Source: Marmoricola sp. Leaf446 | GTDB lineage: Bacteria > Actinomycetota > Actinomycetes > Propionibacteriales > Nocardioidaceae | NCBI RefSeq assembly: GCF_001424755.1 | Contig: NZ_LMRF01000006.1 | Location: 413,862-477,861, forward strand | DNA: 64,000 bases | Reading direction: 5' to 3' | Part shown: in pieces, positions 56,099-64,000 of the stretch | Layout of the letters: each line of letters opens with the position of its first letter | How positions within the stretch are numbered: the stretch's first letter is position 1 | The notes under the pieces: generated by a model | The model's database searches: none | What the model was told of the DNA's origin: nothing | Seen by the model: only the letters and a program-made list of their open reading frames with translations | Translations under genes and position numbers: made by a program

Positions 56099-57559
56099 AT
56101 GCGACCTCTCGGAAGCCGGCCCAGCGTCACCGTCATCGGAGCCGGGTTCGGGGGGATCGGCACCGCCGTCGCGCTGCGTCGCGCGGGCTACAGCGACGTG
56201 ACGGTGCTGGAGAAGGGCGACTCCGTCGGCGGCGTGTGGCGCGACAACACCTATCCCGGGGCCGCGTGCGACGTGCCGTCCTCGCTCTACTCCTTCTCCT
56301 TCGCGCCCAACCCGCGCTGGCCGCACCGCTACTCCCGCCAGCCCGAGATCAGGGACTACATCGAGACCGTCGCGCGCGAGCACGGGGTGCTCGACCTGGT
56401 CCGGTTCGGCGTCGAGGTCGCCACCGCGGCGTACGACGAGGACGAGTGCCGCTGGACCCTCACCACCACGACCGGGGAGTCGCTGCACACCGACGTCGTC
56501 GTCAGCGCCGTCGGCCAGCTCTCCCGACCGGCGATCCCCGAGCTGCCGGGCCGCGAGGAGTTCGAGGGCCCGGCGTTCCACTCCGCCGACTGGGACCACG
56601 ACGTCGACCTGACCGGCAAGCGGGTCGCCGTGCTCGGCACCGGCGCCAGCGCGATCCAGTTCGTGCCCGAGATCGCGCCGGTGGCCGGTCACGTCACCGT
56701 CTTCCAGCGCTCGGCGCCCTACGTCGTGCCCAAGCCCGACCGGGAGTACACCGGGCTGCACCGGCGCGCCTTCGAGCGCGCGCCCCGCAGCCAGCGCGTC
56801 GGCCGGCTGCTGACCTGGGTGGTGACCGAGAAGTTCAACAAGGCGCTGCTCGAGGACACCTGGATGAAGAAGGCCGTGGGCCTCGGCTGGCGCGGGCTGC
56901 TGCGCACCCAGGTGCGCGACCCCGAGCTGCGTCGCCGGCTCACCCCCGACCACGAGCTCGGCTGCAAGCGGGTGCTGTTCAGCAACGCGTGGTACCCCGC
57001 CCTGACCCGCGACGACGTCGAGCTGGTCACCTCGCCGGTCTCCCGGGTGCTGCCCCACGGGGTGCTGGCGCAGGACGGGACCGAGCACCCGGCCGACGTC
57101 GTCATCTACGGCACCGGGTTCGCCGCCACGGAGTTCCTGGCGCCGATGCAGGTGACCGGGGCGGGTGGGGCCGACCTCCAGGACCGCTGGAAGTCCGGCG
57201 CCCACGCCTACCTCGGCCTGTGCGTGCCCGACTTCCCCAACTTCTTCGTGGTCTACGGCCCCAACACCAACCTGGGCGGCAGCTCCATCGTGGGGATGCT
57301 CGAGGCGGCCGCGGGGGCGGTGGTCACCCTGCTCGACCGGGCACGCGCGGCCGGGGCGCGCAGCGTCGCAGTGCGTGACGACGTCGAGCGCACCTTCGAC
57401 GACGAGGTCCAGCGACGGCTGCGCGAGAGCGTGTGGGCCGGGTGCCAGAGCTGGTACCGCGGCTCCGACGGACGCATCAGCACCAACTGGCCGGGCCTGG
57501 TCGCGGAGTACCAGCGCCGCTGCGCCGACCTCGACCCCGACGCCTTCGTCCTCGCCTGA
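56099..57559 (+). CDS. Flavin monooxygenase, Baeyer-Villiger type
   Basis: A 486-residue class B monooxygenase. VIGAGFGGIGTAVALRRAGY binds FAD, the fingerprint FxGxxxHxxxW is exact at residues 155-165 (FEGPAFHSADW), VLGTGASAIQFVPEIA binds NADPH, and VIYGTGF with YGPNTNL are C-terminal FAD contacts. It should insert oxygen into ketones or oxidise heteroatoms. TAGGTT at 56087-56092 lies six bases before the ATG: leaderless. A 116-base gap separates it from the heme-oxygenase-like operon. Confidence 0.9.
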   Translation: MRPLGSRPSVTVIGAGFGGIGTAVALRRAGYSDVTVLEKGDSVGGVWRDNTYPGAACDVPSSLYSFSFAPNPRWPHRYSRQPEIRDYIETVAREHGVLDLVRFGVEVATAAYDEDECRWTLTTTTGESLHTDVVVSAVGQLSRPAIPELPGREEFEGPAFHSADWDHDVDLTGKRVAVLGTGASAIQFVPEIAPVAGHVTVFQRSAPYVVPKPDREYTGLHRRAFERAPRSQRVGRLLTWVVTEKFNKALLEDTWMKKAVGLGWRGLLRTQVRDPELRRRLTPDHELGCKRVLFSNAWYPALTRDDVELVTSPVSRVLPHGVLAQDGTEHPADVVIYGTGFAATEFLAPMQVTGAGGADLQDRWKSGAHAYLGLCVPDFPNFFVVYGPNTNLGGSSIVGMLEAAAGAVVTLLDRARAAGARSVAVRDDVERTFDDEVQRRLRESVWAGCQSWYRGSDGRISTNWPGLVAEYQRRCADLDPDAFVLA

Positions 57560-57675
57560 GGGGCCCGTCCGCCACGTCGACTTCACCCCTCCGGGTCGCG
57601 AGGGAACGCGCGGGGTGGGTACGGAACCAGGGTCCTGACCGGGGCTCGGTGCCCCACCCGACGAGAGGCGACACG

Positions 57676-58686
57676 TTGCTCCTCCCCCGCGAGCGAGGCC
57701 CGCTGAGCCGCCGCGTCCTGCAGACGCTGCGGACCGGCCCCGGGTCCTCCCGTTCCACCACCGCCTTCACCGAGCTGGCGCTCGGCCCCGACTCCGTGGT
57801 CACCGACGAGGACGCCCAGCTGGCGCTCTGGACGCTCTACGAGCTGCACTACCGCGGCTTCGACGACGCGGCCGAGGACCTCGAGTGGGACCCCACGGTG
57901 CTGCGGCTGCGTCGCACCCTCGAGCGCCGCTTCGAGCGCGAGCTCCGCGAGGCCGTGGCCCTCCGGCTGCGCTCGCTGCCCGGCGAGGCACCGGTCGGCG
58001 AGACGCTGCTGGCCCTCCCGGCCACCTCCACCGGCCCCTCGCCCGCGGCGTACCTCCACCGGCACGCGAGCCGTGAGGTCGTCGTGGACTTCCTGCGCGA
58101 GCGCAGCCTGCAGCAGCTCAAGGAGTCCGACCCGCAGGCCTTCGTGCTCCCGCGCCTGACCGGTCGCTCCAAGGTGGCCCTGGCCGAGCTGCTCTACGAC
58201 GAGTTCGGCGGCGGACGGCCCGAGCGGCTGCACCAGCGGCTGTTCGCCGAGGCCATGGTCTCCGTCGGGCTCGACCCGACCTACGGCACCTACGTCGACG
58301 AGGTCGGCGCGCTGTCGCTCGCCAGCGCCAACGCGATGTCGATGTTCGGGCTGCACCGGCGGCTGCGGGGCGCGGCGATGGGCCACCTCGCCGTCTTCGA
58401 GGCCACCAGCTCGGTGCCGTCGCGCAAGATCGCCGGTGGCATGGACCGGCTCGGGCTGCCGCCGGCCGCCGCGGCGTACTTCCACGAGCACGTCGAGGCC
58501 GACTCCGTGCACGAGCACCTCGCCGCCCACGACATCTGCGGCGCGATGGTGGCCGAGGAGCCCGGGCTGCGCGAGGACGTCCTCGTCGGCGCCGCCGTGT
58601 GCCTGCACCTCGACGAGCTGTCGGCGCTGGAGCTGACCGAGCGCTGGAACCCCACGGCCCCGACGGCCCAGGAGGTGGCGTCGTGA
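57676..58686 (+). CDS. Iron-containing redox enzyme family protein (heme-oxygenase-like fold)
   Basis: A 336-residue all-helical protein of the heme-oxygenase-like group. ALWTLYELHYRGFDDAAEDLEWDP gives an early Glu-x-x-His pair, and ALAELLYDEFGGG, LFAEAMVSVGLDP and YFHEHVEADSVHEHLAAHDI give later acidic and His ligands, the pattern of di-iron members. TTG at 57676 is the start that follows GAGAGG; no ATG/GTG fits. The next two genes overlap it in series. A di-iron oxygenase or oxidase is expected; the substrate is unknown. Confidence 0.78.
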   Translation: MLLPRERGPLSRRVLQTLRTGPGSSRSTTAFTELALGPDSVVTDEDAQLALWTLYELHYRGFDDAAEDLEWDPTVLRLRRTLERRFERELREAVALRLRSLPGEAPVGETLLALPATSTGPSPAAYLHRHASREVVVDFLRERSLQQLKESDPQAFVLPRLTGRSKVALAELLYDEFGGGRPERLHQRLFAEAMVSVGLDPTYGTYVDEVGALSLASANAMSMFGLHRRLRGAAMGHLAVFEATSSVPSRKIAGGMDRLGLPPAAAAYFHEHVEADSVHEHLAAHDICGAMVAEEPGLREDVLVGAAVCLHLDELSALELTERWNPTAPTAQEVAS

Positions 58687-58883
58687 GGCTCAGCGGACCC
58701 GACGACGTCAGCGTGCGCTCCTGTCCCGGCGGGCCCGACCTCGTCCGCGGCGCGACCCTGGTCGTCGACGACGACGGCGTGCAGCACGAGGTCACCCGCC
58801 CGGTCGTCGCGATCTGCCGCTGCGACCGCTCCTCGCGGATGCCGTGGTGCGACAGCACCCACAAGGCGGTGCGGCCCCGGTGA
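58683..58883 (+). CDS. CDGSH iron-sulfur domain protein
   Basis: A 66-residue protein built round ICRCDRSSRMPWCDSTH: Cys45, Cys47, Cys56 and His60 ligate a redox-active [2Fe-2S] cluster as in mitoNEET-type proteins. GTG overlaps the stop of the heme-oxygenase-like gene, and its own stop overlaps the methyltransferase start, so it is made in step with both. Probably an electron donor for the upstream di-iron protein; inference. Confidence 0.92.
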   Translation: MRLSGPDDVSVRSCPGGPDLVRGATLVVDDDGVQHEVTRPVVAICRCDRSSRMPWCDSTHKAVRPR

Positions 58884-59539
58884 GCACCACCTCCACCACC
58901 ACCCCCGGCACCTCGCACCCCGGCGCCGACCGACTGGCCTACGGCGAGCTCGAGATCTCCTTCGACGACCGGGTCCTGCGACCGCGGCCGTGGACCGCTG
59001 CGCAGTCGCGGTGGGCCGCCGACCTGCTCCGCACCGCTCCCCCGGGTCCCGTCCTCGAGCTCTGCTCGGGCGCCGGCCACATCGGCCTGCTGGCCGTGCA
59101 CGGCTCGCGGCGGCACCTGGTGTGCGTCGACGCCAACCCCGCCGCGACCGAGCTGACCGCCGCCAACGCGCGCGCCGCGGGGATGGCCGACCGCGTCGAG
59201 ACCCGCGAGGGCTGGATCCGCGACGTGCTGCGTGCCGGCGAGACCTTCCCGCTCGTCGTGGCCGACCCGCCGTGGGTGCCGGCCGCCGAGACCGGACGCT
59301 TCCCCGAGGACCCGCTGCTCGCCATCGACGGCGGCGAGGACGGCCTGGTCGTCGTCCGCGAGGTCCTCCAGGCGCTGCGGCAGCACCTGGCCCCCGGTGG
59401 GGTGGCGCTGCTGCAGCTCGGCACCGCGGCCCAGGCGGAGGCCGTCGGCGAGGCGCTGCGCGACTCGGGGCTGGTCCCCGGTGAGCTGCGGGAGTACGGC
59501 GACCGCGGCGTCCTGCTGCGCCTCGACCGCCCCGCCTGA
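58880..59539 (+). CDS. SAM-dependent methyltransferase (HemK/PrmC-like)
   Basis: A 219-residue class I methyltransferase. VLELCSGAGHIGLLAVHGS is motif I near residues 57-75, VCVDANPAATELTAANARAAGM is motif II, and VVADPPWVP is the DPPW/NPPY motif used by amide- or amine-methylating enzymes. It lacks the N-terminal domain of PrmC. The GTG overlaps the CDGSH stop. Target unknown; because of the operon it may act on the same molecule as the di-iron protein. Confidence 0.85.
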   Translation: MSTTSTTTPGTSHPGADRLAYGELEISFDDRVLRPRPWTAAQSRWAADLLRTAPPGPVLELCSGAGHIGLLAVHGSRRHLVCVDANPAATELTAANARAAGMADRVETREGWIRDVLRAGETFPLVVADPPWVPAAETGRFPEDPLLAIDGGEDGLVVVREVLQALRQHLAPGGVALLQLGTAAQAEAVGEALRDSGLVPGELREYGDRGVLLRLDRPA

Positions 59540-59551
59540 GGGCCGCCCCGC

Positions 59552-61486
<1,935 letters not shown>

Positions 61487-61598
61487 CGGGCCATCACAAC
61501 GCGCCCCGAGGGCCCCGGGCGCCGTCCTGACAGGATCCTGACACCGCACCGGCGCCCACCCGGCCTCCCCGACGTCGGGCAGGGGCCACACTGGTCGG

Positions 61599-62783
61599 GT
61601 GAGTGCCGTGCCCGACCTCGCGGTGACGCCCGACCCGACGCCCCACCCGACCCCGGACCCGCCGCCGGGGTCCCTGTCCCGGCGACGGTGGGCCTCCGGC
61701 CTGGCGGTCGCGGTCGTGCTGCCGACGTTGCTGTCAGCCGGGCTCGTAGTCCTGGACGACCGGCTCGACCTGGCCACGCAGGCCCTGCTGCTGGTGCTCC
61801 CGACCGTGGTGGCGGCCCTGGTCGGCGGGCTGGCCCCCGCGGTGGTCGCCGCGGTGCTCGGCTCGGTGCTGCTCGCCTACCTGTTCACCCCGCCCGAGCG
61901 CACCTGGGAGGTCGCCGGGGCGACCAACGTCGTCGGGCTGGTCGTGCAGCTGGCGGTGGGGCTCTCGACCGCCGCGGCCGTCGACCTCGCGGCCCGACGG
62001 GCCCGCCAGGCCGAGGAGGCCGAGACCCGGCGCCGGGCCCTCGCCGCCGTCGACCGCACGCGTACGGCGCTGCTCGCCGCCGTCGGCCACGACCTGCGCA
62101 CCCCGCTCGCGGCGGCGGGCGCCAGCATCGCCACGCTGCGCAGCGACGACCTGCGGCTGAGCGACGCCAACACCGCGGAGCTGCTGGAGGGCGCCCAGCA
62201 GTCCCTCGACCGCCTCGGCGCTCTCGTGGCCGACCTGCTGGACGTCAGCCGCCTCCGGGCCGGCGCGATGGCGGTGGTGCTGCAGCCGGTGGACCTGGAG
62301 GAGGTCTGCGCCCGGGCGCTGGACGACCTGGCCGCCGCTGCGACCGTGACGCTCGGCCGGGCCGCCGACGTGCCCGACGTGCGCGCCGACCCGGGCCTGC
62401 TCGAGCGCGTCGTGGTCAACCTGGTGGCCAACGCGCTGCGCCACACCCCCGGCGGACGGCCGCCCCGGCTGGTCGCCCGCCGGACGGACGGGATGGTCGA
62501 GCTCCGCGTCGTCGACCACGGGCCGGGCATCCCCGCGGAGCGGCGCGAGGAGGTCTTCGCCCCCTTCCAACGGCTGGGCGACACCGACCCGGCGAGCGGG
62601 ATCGGGCTCGGGCTGGCGCTGTCCCGGGGCCTGGTGGAGGCGATGGGCGGGACGCTGCTCCCCGAGGACACCCCCGGCGGCGGCCTCACCATGGTCGTGG
62701 CCCTGCGCCCGGCGCCCGGGGGCCACGCCGGGCTGGTGCCCGGTCGGCGCGAGCGCGGCGAGACCCCGGAGGCGTCCCCGTGA
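61599..62783 (+). CDS. KdpD-like sensor histidine kinase lacking the N-terminal Usp/KdpD domain
   Basis: A 394-residue kinase. Residues 30-115 form the four-span DUF4118 region of KdpD ([54 protein letters not shown]). His164 in [13 protein letters not shown] is the phosphorylation site; the ATPase has [21 protein letters not shown] and [18 protein letters not shown]. The long KdpD cytoplasmic N-domain (about 360 residues) is missing and no GAF domain is present. It pairs with the overlapping response regulator. Confidence 0.88.
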   Translation: MSAVPDLAVTPDPTPHPTPDPPPGSLSRRRWASGLAVAVVLPTLLSAGLVVLDDRLDLATQALLLVLPTVVAALVGGLAPAVVAAVLGSVLLAYLFTPPERTWEVAGATNVVGLVVQLAVGLSTAAAVDLAARRARQAEEAETRRRALAAVDRTRTALLAAVGHDLRTPLAAAGASIATLRSDDLRLSDANTAELLEGAQQSLDRLGALVADLLDVSRLRAGAMAVVLQPVDLEEVCARALDDLAAAATVTLGRAADVPDVRADPGLLERVVVNLVANALRHTPGGRPPRLVARRTDGMVELRVVDHGPGIPAERREEVFAPFQRLGDTDPASGIGLGLALSRGLVEAMGGTLLPEDTPGGGLTMVVALRPAPGGHAGLVPGRRERGETPEASP

Positions 62784-63475
62784 CCCGCGCGCTGGTCGTC
62801 GACGACGAGCCCACCATCCTCCGGGCGCTGGGGATCAACCTCACCGCCCGCGGCTACGACGTCAGGACGGCCGCCGACGGGGCCACGGCGCTGGCCGAGG
62901 CCGCCGTGCACCGGCCCGAGATCGTGGTGCTCGACCTGGGCCTCCCGGACCTCGACGGCACCACGGTGATCGCCGGGCTGCGCGGCTGGACCAGCGTGCC
63001 GGTGCTGGTGCTCTCGGGTCGTTCGGACTCGGCCGACAAGGTCGAGGCCCTCGACGCGGGCGCCGACGACTACGTCACCAAGCCGTTCGGCATGGACGAG
63101 CTGCTCGCCCGGATGCGCGCGCTGCTGCGCCGCGCCGACCGCCCGGGCGAGGACCCGCCGGTCGTCGGCTTCGGCGACGTCACCGTCGATCTCGCTGCCC
63201 GCCGGGTGCGACGGTCCGGGGCCGACGTACGGCTGACGCCCACGGAGTGGCACCTGCTCGAGGTGCTGGTGCGCCACCCGGGACGGCTGCTGACGCAGGC
63301 GCGGCTGCTCGACGAGGTCTGGGGGCCGGGCTACGAGACCGCGCACGGCAACCTGCGGCTCTACGTCGGCCAGCTGCGCAAGAAGCTCGAGCCCGACCCC
63401 GCCCGACCCCGGCACCTGCTGACCGAGCCGGGCATGGGCTACCGCTTCGAGCCCCAGGGCCGCTCGGCCCCCTAG
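62780..63475 (+). CDS. KdpE-like OmpR-family response regulator
   Basis: A 231-residue regulator. The receiver has VVDDEP, Asp52 in VVLDLGLPDLDG, and VTKPFGMDELLARM; the C-terminal winged helix (about 130-228) has LTPTEWHLLEVLVRHPGRLLTQARLLDEVWGPGYETAHGNLRLYVGQLRKKLEPDPARPRHLLTEPGMGYRF, KdpE-like. GTG overlaps the kinase stop. Its likely target is the shared kinase/KimA-like intergenic region, since no kdpFABC genes are in the window. Confidence 0.9.
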   Translation: MTRALVVDDEPTILRALGINLTARGYDVRTAADGATALAEAAVHRPEIVVLDLGLPDLDGTTVIAGLRGWTSVPVLVLSGRSDSADKVEALDAGADDYVTKPFGMDELLARMRALLRRADRPGEDPPVVGFGDVTVDLAARRVRRSGADVRLTPTEWHLLEVLVRHPGRLLTQARLLDEVWGPGYETAHGNLRLYVGQLRKKLEPDPARPRHLLTEPGMGYRFEPQGRSAP

Positions 63476-63484
63476 CCTGGGCGG

Positions 63485-63548
63485 GTGACCTTGCCCCGAT
63501 GGTTGCCGGCCGCCCGGCTCCCGCTGCCGCCCCGGCCGGCCCCGTGAC
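63485..63548 (+). CDS. Possible leaderless upstream ORF before the phosphoesterase gene
   Basis: TAGCCT (63473-63478, overlapping the kdpE-like stop) lies six bases before a GTG that opens a 20-codon Pro/Leu/Arg-rich frame. Its TGA (63546-63548) overlaps the GTG at 63544, which is in frame with the next gene. This is either a short coupled leader ORF or a chance frame. Confidence 0.3.
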
Positions 63549-64000
63549 CACCGATGACGGCGACCCCGTCTTCACCGTGCAGCGCCACCACGCCTCGACG
63601 CTGCACTTCGACCTGCGCCTCGAGGTCGACGGCGTGCTGGTCAGCTGGGCGGTGCCCAAGGGACCCTCGCTCGACCCGTCGGTGAAGCGGCTGGCGGTCA
63701 AGGTCGGCGACCACGACCTCGACCACGCGACCTACGAGGGACGGCACGCCGGCGGGCGGGGCCCCGGCACCAAGATCGTCTGGGACACCGGCACGCTGAC
63801 CAACCTGACCCGCCGCGACGGCACGGAGCTGCCCCTGACCGAGGCCGTGGAGGCCGGCCACCTCAAGGTCGAGCTGCACGGGCACCGGTTGAACGGCGCC
63901 TTCGCCCTGACCCGCACGTTGCTCCGCGGCGACCCCGCCAGCTGGATCCTGGTCAAGGTCGACGACCACGGCGCCGACCCCGCGCACGAGGTGACCGAGG
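63499..64000 (+). CDS. LigD-type 3'-phosphoesterase domain protein (runs off the window)
   Basis: The frame is open to the end of the window. FTVQRHHASTLHFDLRLEVDGVLVSWAVPKGPSLDP is the hallmark of the LigD phosphoesterase (PE) domain: the first two His residues and Asp are catalytic metal ligands in the non-homologous end-joining ligase D. HATYEGRH and KIVWDTGT follow. Starts at ATG 63499 or GTG 63544 are both in frame. Standalone PE proteins trim 3' ends; without the remainder I cannot exclude a full LigD. Confidence 0.82.
   Translation, partial: MVAGRPAPAAAPAGPVTTDDGDPVFTVQRHHASTLHFDLRLEVDGVLVSWAVPKGPSLDPSVKRLAVKVGDHDLDHATYEGRHAGGRGPGTKIVWDTGTLTNLTRRDGTELPLTEAVEAGHLKVELHGHRLNGAFALTRTLLRGDPASWILVKVDDHGADPAHEVTE

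Overview
The window is chromosomal DNA of a very GC-rich actinobacterium. Codon third positions are almost all G or C, GTG starts are common, many starts look leaderless, and the housekeeping gene order is actinobacterial. Protein style and gene content fit Nocardioidaceae (Nocardioides-like), but that genus call is inference. I see no rRNA or tRNA genes, CRISPR array, insertion sequence or phage genes. No gene-free gap exceeds about 220 bases.

Layout. 1-4.3 kb: start of a small heat-shock protein gene divergent from an HspR-like MerR repressor, then an acyl-CoA synthetase, a monoacylglycerol-lipase-like hydrolase and a MalY/PatB-type C-S lyase. 4.3-8.1 kb: three translationally coupled flavin genes (SsuD-like monooxygenase, NADPH:FMN reductase, flavin reductase) divergent from an aldehyde dehydrogenase. 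8.1-12.4 kb: a decapeptide-repeat protein, a MerR-DICT regulator divergent across a perfect palindrome from a 79-residue unknown and an FHA protein, then an FAD amine-oxidase-type enzyme. 12.4-15.8 kb: EcsC-like protein, PNPOx-like protein, DUF3097 and hemW.

15.8-31.6 kb is an accessory block lying between hemW and lepA. It holds a secreted propeller, a dioxygenase-like lipoprotein, a long-chain acyl-CoA synthetase, a glycosidase-like propeller, a sulfotransferase, a MOSC protein, a YCII/ECF42 sigma-factor pair and an APH-like kinase. It ends with a compact run of a degenerate amidase, a membrane protein, a flavoprotein, a 108-residue unknown, an asparagine-synthetase-like enzyme and an intact amidase, followed by an SRPBCC protein. 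31.6-46.9 kb is the conserved lepA / rpsT / holA / comEC / comEA / degV / leuS segment, interrupted by pyruvate oxidase, PhzF, an MFS exporter and an NAD-binding protein. leuS has a clear attenuator-like leader.

46.9-64 kb: a LolA/RseB-like protein with an ABC exporter and a lipoprotein; an SSS sodium symporter operon divergent from galE; an SDR; two small membrane proteins; a Baeyer-Villiger-type monooxygenase; an operon of heme-oxygenase-like protein, CDGSH protein and methyltransferase; a KimA-like potassium importer divergent from a KdpD/KdpE-like two-component system; and the start of a LigD-type 3'-phosphoesterase gene.

The best candidates for new biology are the leuS leader (short Leu-containing leader peptide plus intrinsic terminator), the amide-chemistry cluster at 25.1-30.8 kb with its catalytically dead amidase, the decapeptide-repeat protein beside the MerR-DICT/FHA divergon, and the heme-oxygenase-like/CDGSH/methyltransferase operon.
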